A stretch of DNA of 64,000 nt from positions 4,109,001-4,173,000 of the forward strand of contig NC_015422.1 of NCBI RefSeq assembly GCF_000204645.1, in the 5' to 3' direction. Position 1 is the first letter of the stretch. Each line of letters begins with the position of its first letter. This stretch comes from Alicycliphilus denitrificans K601 (GTDB lineage: Bacteria > Pseudomonadota > Gammaproteobacteria > Burkholderiales > Burkholderiaceae_C). Position numbers and translations under genes: made by a program. Under the pieces are notes generated by a model. That model was not told where the DNA came from and searched no databases. It saw only the letters and a list, made by a program, of their open reading frames with translations. Shown here in pieces: positions 17,163 to 25,231 of this stretch.

Positions 17163-18085
17163 GCGCCGCTCCTGCCCCCGCCCCCGCGCCCGCCATGGCG
17201 GCGGCGCATGCGCTGCCGTCGCGCGTGTCCCAGTTCTACGCGCTGACCAAGCCGCGCGTGGTGCAACTGATCGTGTTCTGCGCCTTCATAGGCATGGTGC
17301 TGGCCGTGCCCGGCCTGCCCAGCGGCGCGCAGTGGTGGCAGATGGCCGTGGCCAGTGCGGGCATCTGGCTCGTGGCCGGCGCGGCCGCGGCCTTCAACTG
17401 CCTGGTGGAGCGGGGCATCGATGCCAGGATGAAGCGCACCGCCTGGCGGCCCACGGCCAGGGGCGAGCTGTCCAATGCGCAGACGCTGCTGTTCTCCGCC
17501 CTGCTGTGCGCGGCCGGCTCGGCGCTGCTGTATTTCTGGGTCAATCCCCTGACCATGTGGCTCACCTTCGCCACCTTCGTGGGCTACGCGGTGATCTACA
17601 CGGTGATCCTCAAGCCGCTCACGCCGCAGAACATCGTGATCGGCGGCGCCTCGGGCGCCATGCCGCCGGTGCTGGGCTGGTCCGCCATGACGGACAGCGT
17701 GGGCCCCGAGGCGCTGATCCTGTTCCTGATCATCTTCCTGTGGACGCCGCCGCACTTCTGGGCCCTGGCGCTGTACCGCGTGGAAGACTACCGCAAGTCC
17801 GGCCTGCCCATGCTGCCCGTCACGCACGGCAACGAGTACACGCGGCTGCAGGTCTTCCTGTACACCCTGATCCTGTTCGCGGGCTGCCTCATGCCCTTCA
17901 TCTACGGCATGAGCTCGTGGATCTACCTGGCCGCCGCCGTGCTGCTCGGCGCCGGCTTCTGCCTCTACGGCTTCTGGCTCTGGCGCGGCTATTCCGACGC
18001 GCTCGCGCGCAAGACCTTCCGCTTTTCCCTGATCCACCTGAGCCTGCTGTTCGCGGCGCTGCTGGTGGACCACTACGTACTGTGA
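17159..18085 (+). CDS. ctaB: Protoheme IX farnesyltransferase (heme O synthase)
   Basis: 308 residues with about nine transmembrane helices; a UbiA-type prenyltransferase. Signatures: [17 protein letters not shown], the first polar motif [32 protein letters not shown] and [25 protein letters not shown]. It adds farnesyl to heme B to make heme O, the substrate of CtaA. The N-terminal Ala-Pro repeat region is low complexity and probably disordered. The start overlaps the ctaA stop (ATGA). Confidence 0.96.
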   Translation: MSAAPAPAPAPAMAAAHALPSRVSQFYALTKPRVVQLIVFCAFIGMVLAVPGLPSGAQWWQMAVASAGIWLVAGAAAAFNCLVERGIDARMKRTAWRPTARGELSNAQTLLFSALLCAAGSALLYFWVNPLTMWLTFATFVGYAVIYTVILKPLTPQNIVIGGASGAMPPVLGWSAMTDSVGPEALILFLIIFLWTPPHFWALALYRVEDYRKSGLPMLPVTHGNEYTRLQVFLYTLILFAGCLMPFIYGMSSWIYLAAAVLLGAGFCLYGFWLWRGYSDALARKTFRFSLIHLSLLFAALLVDHYVL

Positions 18086-18094
18086 TGCGAGGCC

Positions 18095-18706
18095 ATGCTT
18101 AAACGTGAAACTCTTAAAAAGATAGCTGCTGGCGCCCTCTGGATGGGCGCTGCAGGCATTTTTTCTGCTTGTACCCCGAAGGGGCCGAAGTTCCAGGGCG
18201 TGGACCTTACCGGCGCCGAGTACGCGCGCGACCTGCCGCTTCCCGACCACAACGGCCAGCTCCGCAGCCTCAAGGACTTCGCGGGCAAGGTGGTGGTGGT
18301 GTTCTTCGGCTACACGCAATGCCCGGACGTGTGCCCCACCTCCATGTCGGAGCTGGCCGAGGTCAAGCGCGCGCTGGGCGCCGACGGCGACAAGCTGCAG
18401 GGCATCTTCGTCACCGTGGACCCCGAGCGCGACACGCCCGAGATGCTCAAGGCCTACATGGCCAGCTTCGACCCGGGCTTCCTGGCCCTGCGCGGCACGC
18501 CCGAGCAGCTGGCCGCCGTGGCCAAGGACTTCAAGATCTACTACAAGCGCGTGGACGGCCAGACGCCCACGAGCTACACGATGGACCACTCCGCCGGCAG
18601 CTATGTCTACGACACGGCGGGCCGGCTGCGCGTGTACCACCGCTACGGCAGCGGCGCGCAGAGCCTGGCGGCCGACGTGCGCGCGCTGCTGGACGAGGCG
18701 CGCTGA
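18095..18706 (+). CDS. SCO1/SenC family copper chaperone lipoprotein
   Basis: 203 residues. An N-terminal lipoprotein signal ends at the lipobox FSAC (Cys26). The thioredoxin-like domain has the copper motif CPDVC, FVTVDPERDTPE and the ligand His in TSYTMDHSAGSYVYD. SCO proteins metallate CuA of subunit II. Last gene of the oxidase operon, 9 nt after ctaB. Unusually, the DNA for the signal peptide (about 18117-18168) resembles the dispersed intergenic repeat of this genome. Confidence 0.93.
   Translation: MLKRETLKKIAAGALWMGAAGIFSACTPKGPKFQGVDLTGAEYARDLPLPDHNGQLRSLKDFAGKVVVVFFGYTQCPDVCPTSMSELAEVKRALGADGDKLQGIFVTVDPERDTPEMLKAYMASFDPGFLALRGTPEQLAAVAKDFKIYYKRVDGQTPTSYTMDHSAGSYVYDTAGRLRVYHRYGSGAQSLAADVRALLDEAR
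18117..18168. repeat. Intergenic-repeat-like sequence inside the SCO1 signal peptide
   Basis: GATAGCTGCTGGCGCCC, then TCTGGATGGGCGCTGC, then AGGCATTTTTTCTG. It shares TGGATGGGCGCTG with the 4566 copy and the ATAGCTGCTGGCGC / GGCATTTTTT layout with the family. It is read in frame as KIAAGALWMGAAGIFSA, a functional-looking lipoprotein signal. The resemblance is seen directly; derivation from a repeat is inference. Confidence 0.5.
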
Positions 18707-18739
18707 ACGCCCTCCAGGGGCAGGGCGCCCCCGCGCAGT

Positions 18740-19750
18740 TCACTCGGCCCGAATGCCCTGCTCGCGGATCACGCGGCTCATCGTGGCCGTGTCGGCCCGC
18801 ATGCGGTTGGCCAGGCCCTCGGCCGAGGAGCCCACGGCCTGCCAGCCCTGCTGGAACAGCTTGGCGCGCACCTCGGGGCTGCGGGCCGTCTCGCCGATCA
18901 GGGCGGACAGCCGCGCGCGCACCGGCGCGGGCATGGAGGCGGGCGCCGCGAAGGCGTTCCAGATCTCCAGCTGGAAGTCGCGCACGCCGGCCTCGGACAG
19001 GCTGGGCACGTGGGGCACGAGCGCGCTGCGCCCGGCCGACGTCACGCCGATCAGGCGCAGCTTGCCCGCGCGCTCCTGGGCCTGTGCCAGCGCCGGCGGC
19101 AGCAGCGCCATCTGCAGCTGGCCGCCCAGCATGGCGGTCGCCACCTGCGGGTAGCCGGGGTAGGGGATGTGCACGGGGGCGATGCCCGTGCGCGCCTTGA
19201 GCAGCTCCGTGCCCAGATGGCCCACTGTGCCCACGCCGGGCGTGCCATAGCTCCAGCGGTCGCCGGCCTGGCGCGCAGCCTGCAGGAAGGCGCGTGCGTC
19301 GGCGCCGGCGGGCACGCCGGGCTGGTTCACCGGCGCGGCCAGTACCAGGGGCGAAACGCCGATCAGCGACAGCGGAGCCAGGTCCCGCGCGGGATCGTAG
19401 GGCACCTGGGGATTGAGCAGCTTGGCGATGGTCAGGTTCCCGTTGATGAACAGGCCGATGGTGTGGTCGTCCTGCGCCTTGGCCACCGCGTCGGCGCCGA
19501 TGTTGCCGCCCGCGCCCACCTTGTTCTCCACGATCACCGGCTGGCCGAGGGCCTGCGCCAGCGGTTCAGAGAAGGTGCGCGCCGTCAGGTCGGGCGAGGA
19601 GCCCGGCGGAAAGCCCACGATGATGCGCAGGGGCCTGGCGGGCCAGCCCGGCGTGGCGGGCGCGGCGCTCTTGTCGGCCACGGCGGCGCCGCAGGCCGAA
19701 GCCAGGGCCAGGGCAAGCAGGCCGCGGCGGGCGGGGGAATGGCGGAACAT
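18740..19750 (-). CDS. Bug/TctC family tripartite tricarboxylate transporter substrate-binding protein
   Basis: 336 residues with a Sec signal peptide (MFRHSPARRGLLALALASACGAAVA). The mature part has the family pattern: WPARPLRIIVGFPPGSSPDLTAR, VIVENKVGAGGNIGADAVAKA, YGTPGVGTVGHLGTELLKA and VHIPYPGYPQVATAMLGGQLQM. These periplasmic proteins bind carboxylates or aromatic acids, and many lack cognate TctAB permease genes, as here. The start has an excellent Shine-Dalgarno (AGGAGG). A 40-residue upstream in-frame extension is rejected. It is downstream of rpoH but separated from it by a terminator. Confidence 0.88.
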   Translation of the reverse strand: MFRHSPARRGLLALALASACGAAVADKSAAPATPGWPARPLRIIVGFPPGSSPDLTARTFSEPLAQALGQPVIVENKVGAGGNIGADAVAKAQDDHTIGLFINGNLTIAKLLNPQVPYDPARDLAPLSLIGVSPLVLAAPVNQPGVPAGADARAFLQAARQAGDRWSYGTPGVGTVGHLGTELLKARTGIAPVHIPYPGYPQVATAMLGGQLQMALLPPALAQAQERAGKLRLIGVTSAGRSALVPHVPSLSEAGVRDFQLEIWNAFAAPASMPAPVRARLSALIGETARSPEVRAKLFQQGWQAVGSSAEGLANRMRADTATMSRVIREQGIRAE

Positions 19751-19803
19751 GGGGGGAACCTCCTGATCGGGGGCGGGCGGGCGGCGCTGCGCCCGCCGGC
19801 ATG

Positions 19804-19834
19804 AAAAAGCGCGCGGCCCACCCGGGCCGCGCGC
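19804..19834 (-). terminator. Intrinsic terminator of rpoH
   Basis: An 11-bp perfect stem, GCGCGCGGCCC / GGGCCGCGCGC, with a 4-nt loop. On the minus strand it is followed by TTTTT. It lies 58 nt beyond the rpoH stop. Confidence 0.85.
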
Positions 19835-19892
19835 CTCGATTATCCGCCTGTACACCCCGTGCGCACGCACTGGAAGCCAGGCAGGGCAGGGG

Positions 19893-20828
19893 TCAGGCGT
19901 GCTCGACCAATGCCTTCTTCATCTTCTTCATCGCAGCCACCTCGATCTGGCGTATGCGCTCGGCGCTCACGCCGTACTCGGCGGCCAGCTCGTGCAGCGT
20001 CATGCCGCCCGAGCCGTCGTCGTTCACCTGCAGCCAGCGCTGCTCCACGATGCGGCGGCTGCGCGCGTCCAGGCTGGCGAGCGCCGAGGTGATGCCGTCG
20101 GTGGCCAGCGCGTCGCGCTGGCGCGACTCGATCATGGCCGTGGGCTCGTGGGCCGTGTCGGCCAGATAGGCAATGGGGCCGAAGGCCTGCTCGCCGTCGT
20201 CCGACGGGGCGGGGTCCAGCAGCACGTCGCCGCCGGCCAGGCGCGTCTCCATCTCGATGACCTCCTCGCGCTTGACGTTGAGCTGCTCGGCCACCATGTC
20301 GATCTCATGGTCGGACAGCGTCTCGCGGTGCGTATCGGCGTCGATGGCGTCGGCCTTGAAGCCCTGCTTCATGGAGCGCAGGTTGAAGAACAGCTTGCGC
20401 TGGGCCTTGGTGGTCGCCACCTTGACCATGCGCCAGTTCTTCAGGATGTACTCGTGGATCTCGGCCTTGATCCAGTGCATGGCGTAGCTCACCAGGCGCA
20501 CGCCCTGGTCGGGATCGAAGCGCTTGACGGCCTTCATCAGGCCCACGTTGCCCTCCTGGATCAGGTCGCCATGCGGCAGGCCGTAGCCCAGGTACTGGCG
20601 CGAGATGGACACCACCAAGCGCAGGTGCGAAAGCACCAGGCGGCCTGCGGCCTCCAGGTCGTTGTCCTTCTTGAACTGCTGCGCATAGCGCTGCTCCTCC
20701 TCCAGAGTGAGCAGGGGCAGGCGGTTGACGGCGGAGATATAGGCATCCAGGTTGCCCAATGGCGGAACCAGCGCCCATGGGTTCGCGGGTGCTAGCGCCG
20801 TCGTGGCAGATGCAGACTGGAATGCCAT
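19893..20828 (-). CDS. rpoH: RNA polymerase sigma-32 factor RpoH
   Basis: 311 residues from MAFQSASA, preceded by AAGGA at a good distance; a start seven codons upstream is possible but has no ribosome site. Region 2 shows GDLIQEGNVGLMKAVKRFDPDQGVRLVSYAMHWIKAEIHEYILKNWRMVKVATTKAQRKLFFNLR, including the Q-R-K-LFFNLR RpoH box. Region 4.2 is LHELAAEYGVSAERIRQIEVAAMKKMKKAL. It directs heat-shock gene transcription. The promoter region carries a CIRCE element, implying HrcA control, and a strong terminator follows. Confidence 0.96.
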   Translation of the reverse strand: MAFQSASATTALAPANPWALVPPLGNLDAYISAVNRLPLLTLEEEQRYAQQFKKDNDLEAAGRLVLSHLRLVVSISRQYLGYGLPHGDLIQEGNVGLMKAVKRFDPDQGVRLVSYAMHWIKAEIHEYILKNWRMVKVATTKAQRKLFFNLRSMKQGFKADAIDADTHRETLSDHEIDMVAEQLNVKREEVIEMETRLAGGDVLLDPAPSDDGEQAFGPIAYLADTAHEPTAMIESRQRDALATDGITSALASLDARSRRIVEQRWLQVNDDGSGGMTLHELAAEYGVSAERIRQIEVAAMKKMKKALVEHA

Positions 20829-20859
20829 GTCAGTGGTCCTTTCTTGCATGGGGTTTATA

Positions 20860-20886
20860 TTAGCACTCTGTTGGAGGGAGTGCTAA
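20860..20886 (-). promoter_or_regulatory. CIRCE element (HrcA operator) upstream of rpoH
   Basis: TTAGCACTC-N9-GAGTGCTAA, a perfect match to the CIRCE consensus. It lies 32 nt upstream of the rpoH start codon. On the minus strand a TAATAT/TATAAA -10-like sequence overlaps its downstream arm, so a bound HrcA would block the promoter. Confidence 0.93.
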
Positions 20887-21669
20887 AACCAAAGTTCCCT
20901 GGATATGGATAAGGACGAAGCGGCCGTTCATGGTGTTGTCGATTTCCGCTGAGTTTTGTACTTTTTTCACTGAGTTTTGTACTTCTGACGTGTGTCGTGG
21001 CGTCGCTAACTCTATGAATTTCAATGGTTTTTTTCTTGACGGTGCAGCTTTATGAATAGTGTTTTGCTTAAATTTTGAGCAAATTTTCAAAACACCTCTA
21101 GCCTTGAGACTCCGTTGGCCGCTTTGGCTCGGGGGGCGGGTCAGACCGGGCTAGCCTTCAGAATGAGGAAGCCAAGCCTAGGAACGGTGGGGTGCAGGCG
21201 AAGCATGCGCCTGTTCTTTTGGGGTCGGGCTTGGCTGGAGAGGGTTGTCTGTTCTGGCCGGAGTCTGTTCTGGGGGCTGCTCAGCACCTGAGTGCGCAGA
21301 TCACTACCACCAAGGATTCGAGTGCATGGCTGCTTCAGGCTGCTAGCTATCACTCGAGGTCGCTGAACGGAAGAACCGTTCCCGTGATGACCTAACACTC
21401 GGCGTCTATAGCCTTGAGCGGCGGCTGATCCATCGACACCAGTCATTCGGCTTGACACTACTGTCTCAACTATCTCCTGCACCATCATCGAGCTCACGTT
21501 TTACGCGTCGATGAGTACCGCCAAGCGAACTTAGTCGTTGCTCGCCTTCGTGATTTCCCTCGCCGAGCTCAACCGTTGCCGGCAACCGTCAAGCAGCCGC
21601 TTGTAGCAACTCTCTGTTGATTCATTTCCAAATCTGGGCCATTTCGGGACGCGTTCACGTTGAAATCTG
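20887..21669. other. AT-richer non-coding region between rpoH and the IS66 element
   Basis: About 780 nt with lower GC than its surroundings and no convincing gene; short readings here have no codon bias or ribosome site. It contains two 15-nt direct repeats (20949-20984) and an inverted pair GTGTTTTG / CAAAACAC around 21059-21095. Upstream rpoH promoters may lie in the left part. The rest looks like remnants of inserted DNA. Confidence 0.4.
20949..20984. repeat. Pair of 15-bp direct repeats, possible IS21-family end
   Basis: CTGAGTTTTGTACTT occurs at 20949-20963 and again at 20970-20984, a 21-nt period. Just upstream is TGTTGTCGATTTCCG. Elements of the IS21 family end in TG and carry multiple short terminal repeats of this kind, so this may be a solo end. 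No IstA/IstB reading is present. Assignment is tentative. Confidence 0.35.
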
Positions 21670-21721
21670 GTAAGCGCACGGCAAACCCATGTTGACCGCC
21701 GCTGGCGGCCATGGCTGATGA

Positions 21722-23236
21722 TCAGATATCGATGGGTTGCCAGCGATGCGGCAGCAGTTCTTCAATCCGGCTGGCCTTGTGCGTGGGCAGCCGGGTCAGC
21801 ACATCCTTGAGATAGGCATATGGGTCGTGCCCGTTCATGCGCGCTGACTGGATCAGGCTCATCACGGCGGCCGCCCGCTGGCCCGCGCGCAAGCTGCCGG
21901 CGAACAACCAGTTCGAGCGCCCCAGGGCCACAGGCCTGATCTGGTTTTCGATCCAATTGTTGTCCGGCGGCAGCTGCGGGTCATCGACGAAGCGCGTGAG
22001 CGCTGCCCAGCGCTTGAGGCTGTAGTCCAGCGCCTTGGCCGTCGCCGAGTTGCCCGCCACCTGCTGGCGTTGCAGCACCATCCACTGGTGCAACGCGTCC
22101 AGAATGGGCCGACTGTGCTGCTGGCGCACCTGCAACCGCTCTGGTGCCGCCAGGGGCTGAACTTGCCGTTCGATCTCATAGACCCGGGCGAACTGCATCA
22201 GGGCCAATTCGGCGATCTGGCTCTTGCCCGCTGCGTGCAGGTCGAAGAACTTGCGCCGGGCGTGTGCCAGGCAACCGGCTTCGGTCACGCCCTGGCTAAA
22301 GCTGGCCTTGTAGCCGGCATAGTCGTCACAGATCAGGCTGCCGCGCCAGTCCCCCAGAAAGGCGCGGGCGTGTTCTCCGGCGCGGGACTCGCAGAAGTCA
22401 TAGACCACGGCCCGCGTGGCTTCAAACGCTCCCGGGGCATAGGCCCACAGGTAGGCCCGGTGCGTTTTACCGCTGCCCGGCTTGAGCATGGCCACCGGGG
22501 TCTCATCACCGTGCAACACCCGGTGGCCGAGCACCTCGGCCTTCAGGGCATCGACCAGCGGTTGCAGCCGCGCACCGCAGGTGCCTACCCACTGCGCCAG
22601 GGTGGATCTTGGAATCGCCAGGCCGGCGCGACCAAAGATGTTCTCCTGCCGGTACAAGGGCTGGTGATCCTGGTACTTGGCCACCAGCACTTGGGCCAGC
22701 AGGCCGGCAGTCGGGATGCCTTTATCGATCACATGGGCCTCGACCGGCGCCTGGGTGATAGTTTCGCACTGGGTGCACGCCCACTTGCCACGGATGTAGC
22801 GCTCCACGGTAAACACGCCGGGCACGTAGTCCAGCTTCTCGGCCACGTCTTCGCCGATGCGCTGCATCCGGCAGCCACAGGCGCAGGTGGTCGACTCAGG
22901 CTCGTGGCGGATTTCGCGGCGCGGCAGGTGGGCCGGCAGCGGCTGGCGTTTGGGCTGTTGCTTGGCTTCGGGCGCAGCCGCAGGCGGCTGGAGTTGCTCA
23001 ATCTCGACAGCGACCGCCGCCAGGTCGGCATCGATCTCGTCTTCCAGCAGGCTCTTCTGATCGGCGCTGTGCCGCTCGGATTGGGCGGCGAACTTCAGCC
23101 GCTTGAGCAGCGCGCACTCATAGGTGAGCTTCTCGTTGAGCGCGCGCTGGTGACGCAGTTCGGCCAGCAGGCGCTGGGTCACTTCGCGCAGTTGCTCTGC
23201 GTCCAGTTCGCTCAGGGCTTGCTCGTCGATCACCAT
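21722..23236 (-). CDS. tnpC: IS66 family transposase (TnpC)
   Basis: 504 residues. The N-terminal coiled-coil leucine-zipper region (about 10-50) is followed by a zinc-finger-like segment with Cys pairs (TTCACGCRMQ; CTQCET). The catalytic domain contains LHGDETPVAM, ICDDYAGYKA and the C-terminal NNWIENQIRPVALGRSNWLFAGS with the acidic residue of the DDE site. The C-terminal RIEELLPHRW tail is typical. The length is normal for the family and there is no frameshift, so it looks functional. Confidence 0.95.
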   Translation of the reverse strand: MVIDEQALSELDAEQLREVTQRLLAELRHQRALNEKLTYECALLKRLKFAAQSERHSADQKSLLEDEIDADLAAVAVEIEQLQPPAAAPEAKQQPKRQPLPAHLPRREIRHEPESTTCACGCRMQRIGEDVAEKLDYVPGVFTVERYIRGKWACTQCETITQAPVEAHVIDKGIPTAGLLAQVLVAKYQDHQPLYRQENIFGRAGLAIPRSTLAQWVGTCGARLQPLVDALKAEVLGHRVLHGDETPVAMLKPGSGKTHRAYLWAYAPGAFEATRAVVYDFCESRAGEHARAFLGDWRGSLICDDYAGYKASFSQGVTEAGCLAHARRKFFDLHAAGKSQIAELALMQFARVYEIERQVQPLAAPERLQVRQQHSRPILDALHQWMVLQRQQVAGNSATAKALDYSLKRWAALTRFVDDPQLPPDNNWIENQIRPVALGRSNWLFAGSLRAGQRAAAVMSLIQSARMNGHDPYAYLKDVLTRLPTHKASRIEELLPHRWQPIDI

Positions 23237-23318
23237 GGCTGGCAGTGTGCCCGCTCACCCTGGGTCCAGCCATTGACGCATCTCCCGATTGCCACGGCCA
23301 CGCCCTTGCGCCGACGAT

Positions 23319-23651
23319 TCAGACCACGCTGATGGCACCTTGCGAGCCCACACGCTGCCAGGGCAGGCCCAGCACCAGGGCGTTGAGCTGGGCGTGTTCC
23401 AACGCCACGTTCGGACTGCCCGCAGGTGCCCAGACAAACTTGCCCTGGTGCAGCCGGCGCGCGGCCAGCCACAGCCCCACACCGTCATGTACCAGGACCT
23501 TCAGGCGATTGGCTCTCTGGTTGGCGAAGACGTAGGCATGGTGCGGGTGGGCCGCGCCGAAGGTGGCGATCACCCGCGCCAGGGCCGTGTCCGTGCCCGC
23601 GCGCATGTCCAGCGGGGTGGTGGCCAGCCAGGCCTCATCGATACGGATCAC
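23319..23651 (-). CDS. tnpB: IS66 family accessory protein TnpB
   Basis: 110 residues beginning at a GTG codon that overlaps the tnpA stop (GTGA), the coupling typical of IS66. The start IRIDEAWLATTPLDMRAGTDTALARV and the core HHAYVFANQRANRLKVLVHDGVGLWLAARRLHQGKFVW are hallmark IS66 Orf2 sequence. It is required for IS66 transposition; its biochemical role is unclear. Confidence 0.92.
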   Translation of the reverse strand: MIRIDEAWLATTPLDMRAGTDTALARVIATFGAAHPHHAYVFANQRANRLKVLVHDGVGLWLAARRLHQGKFVWAPAGSPNVALEHAQLNALVLGLPWQRVGSQGAISVV

Positions 23652-24085
23652 CGCAACAACTCCCGCAGCATCTGGGCGCACTCGGCGGCGCCAGACAAGG
23701 GCCAGTGCACGGTCACGGACATGCCGGGGCGCTGGCATTCGATGCGGATGCCGTCCGCTGGCGTTGGCAAGGACGCGGATGGCAGCTCACCAGCAGACGC
23801 CGGCGGTACTGCGCTCAGGTCGATGGGGATAAAGGCCGGGGGTGGGGAAGCAACGACTGCAGTGCTGACGCCAGCTTCAAGACGGTGAAATCCCTGCGCC
23901 CATTCCTTGAGCCAGCGGTGTAGCACGTTGGCGTTCATGCCATGTTGCAGGGCCACCGCCGCGACCGATGCGCCTGGCTGTCGGCAGGCAGCCACCAGCT
24001 CGGCCTTGAATTGCGGGGTGTAGGTGCGGTGCGTGCGCCGCTGCGCATAGCGCGGGGTCTGAGGGTCTTTGAGCATCGTGTCCAC
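23648..24085 (-). CDS. tnpA: IS66 family accessory protein TnpA
   Basis: 145 residues. The N-terminal helix-turn-helix reads RTYTPQFKAELVAACRQPGASVAAVALQHGMNANVLHRWLKEW, as in IS66 Orf1/IS3-type DNA-binding proteins. The C-terminal half is a variable linker ending GAAECAQMLRELLR. The stop overlaps the tnpB GTG start. Confidence 0.9.
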   Translation of the reverse strand: MDTMLKDPQTPRYAQRRTHRTYTPQFKAELVAACRQPGASVAAVALQHGMNANVLHRWLKEWAQGFHRLEAGVSTAVVASPPPAFIPIDLSAVPPASAGELPSASLPTPADGIRIECQRPGMSVTVHWPLSGAAECAQMLRELLR

Positions 24086-24130
24086 GCCAATGTTGCGTGC
24101 ACACGATCTTGCTCAGCCTTACCACCTCAT

Positions 24131-24373
24131 TCAAGATGGGTTCGCCAGCCGCATACGATAGATGCGCTTGTGGTTCACCCCCGGAAACTGCTGGCGCAGC
24201 ATGTCGTGGATGCGCCGGTAGCCGAATCGGCGGCGCACCAAGGCCGTTTGCCGAATCTGTTCACCCAGGGTGGCGTTGAGCTCGCTGGGCTGCGGTGGGT
24301 GGCGGTAGCTGTCTCGGGATAGCCCCACAAGGCGGCAGGCGTGCCGCTCCGAGAGGTGATGCTGCTCAATCAT
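24131..24373 (-). pseudogene. IS3-family transposase OrfB, N-terminal fragment truncated by IS66
   Basis: The visible reading MIEQHHLSERHACRLVGLSRDSYR...RRRFGYRRIHDMLRQQFPGVNHKRIYR is the HTH_21-type N-terminus of an IS3-family (IS407-like group) OrfB. It is in a different frame from orfA, as expected for frameshift expression, and homologous sequence continues a little upstream of this ATG. It stops abruptly after KRIYRMRLANPS, right at the IS66 end. The integrase catalytic core (DDE) is absent. Confidence 0.85.
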
Positions 24374-24405
24374 CTGCCGGATGGCATCGCGGCGCGCCTG
24401 TGGGG

Positions 24406-24681
24406 CTAGCGCTTTACCCCGAAGACGCTCTTGAGGGCGTGGATGTCCAGGTGGGCTTCGGCCAGCAGTTTCTTGAGCTTTGCGTTCTCGCTCTCAAGCT
24501 CGCGCAGGCGCTGGGCCTCTGAGACCTGCATGCCGCCGAACTTGGCACGCCATTTGTAAAACGTGGCCTGGCTGAAGCCGCCGCTGCGGCACAACTCGGG
24601 GATGCCCATGCCGGCTTCGGCCTGTCGCAAGAAGCCAATGATTTGTTCGTCGCCGAACCTGCTCTTCTTCATGTCCGTCAT
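24406..24681 (-). CDS. IS3-family transposase OrfA
   Basis: 91 residues: MKKSRFGDEQIIGFLRQAEAG...SQATFYKWRAKFGGMQVSEAQRLRELESENAKLKKLLAEAHLDIHALK. An intact helix-turn-helix plus leucine-zipper protein. It is the DNA-binding partner of OrfB, but the OrfB here is truncated, so it can no longer support transposition by itself. It could still interfere with related elements. Confidence 0.9.
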   Translation of the reverse strand: MTDMKKSRFGDEQIIGFLRQAEAGMGIPELCRSGGFSQATFYKWRAKFGGMQVSEAQRLRELESENAKLKKLLAEAHLDIHALKSVFGVKR

Positions 24682-24749
24682 TCTCCTGGGTTGACGGGCT
24701 TCTCTCGTTTACTGTGGTACGGCTGGTGGGGGGCAGGTCACTGGTCAGA

Positions 24750-24980
24750 AGCTATGGGCTGCGCCAGGAATTCATCACGCCACACAGCCCTGAACAGAAC
24801 GGTCTGGTCGAGCGGGTGATCCGTACGCTCAAGGAGCAATGCGTGCATCGGCACCGCTTCGAATCGCTGCATCATGCCAGTCGCCTGATCGGGGACTGGA
24901 TCCATTTCTACAACCATCGGCGCCCGCACCAGGCGCTGAACATGCGGACACCCGCTGAGGCATTTGCATTAGCGGCCTGA
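24750..24980 (+). pseudogene. IS3-family transposase OrfB, C-terminal fragment
   Basis: The plus-strand reading SYGLRQEFITPHSPEQNGLVERVIRTLKEQCVHRHRF...WIHFYNHRRPHQALNMRTPAEAFALAA is the last quarter of the rve integrase domain with the catalytic Glu (GLVERVIRTLKE). It matches the same IS3 group as the minus-strand pieces but has the opposite orientation. Sequence upstream of SYGLRQ is unrelated. The right IS end, about GCTGGGTCAATAC, follows at 24998-25010. Confidence 0.85.
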
Positions 24981-25010
24981 CCTGTGCAGGTTCTGCTGGG
25001 TCAATACACG

Positions 25011-25187
25011 TGAGCGCAACGCGAACTGGCTCAAGGGCTGGCCGTTCTGGTCCTGGATCAGGAATGCGCTGATCGCCTTTCGGGGCCGCTGGTTGATCCT
25101 GTCGATGACGGTCGCCAGTTCGCCCGTGACCTCGATGCCTAGGCGCGCGCCGGTCTTGTTCTGCACGATCCACAGCGCGCCGTTTCT
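25011..25187 (-). pseudogene. Tyrosine recombinase (integrase) fragment
   Basis: The minus-strand reading LWIVQNKTGARLGIEVTGELATVIDRI...AFLIQDQNGQPLSQFALRSR resembles the central catalytic-domain segment of phage/island integrases (Q-NKTG-KL-IEVTGELA). It is cut at the IS3 end on one side and lost just before the SPOR gene on the other. The Arg-His-Tyr catalytic residues are missing. It is a relic of an integrated element. Confidence 0.7.
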
Positions 25188-25231
25188 GCCGCCCGTGGGA
25201 GCGTGCGGGGCCGCATGCCAGAATGGCGCGC

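Larger units (their letters stand above)
21670..24122 (-). mobile_element. IS66-family insertion sequence, complete gene set
   Basis: Three minus-strand genes in the IS66 order tnpA-tnpB-tnpC lie between imperfect terminal repeats. The left end reads GTAAGCGCACGGCAAACCC at 21670. The right end, read from 24122 inward, is GTAAGGCTGAGCAAGATCG. The GTAAG tips and a GCAA core agree. The expected 8-bp target duplication is not seen (GAAATCTG before, CACCTCAT after), so the flanks were probably rearranged after insertion. Its right end interrupts an IS3-family orfB. Confidence 0.85.

Noticed and set aside
21141..21497. 118-codon minus-strand reading in the rpoH-IS66 gap
   Set aside because: No ribosome site, no recognisable domain and atypical composition.
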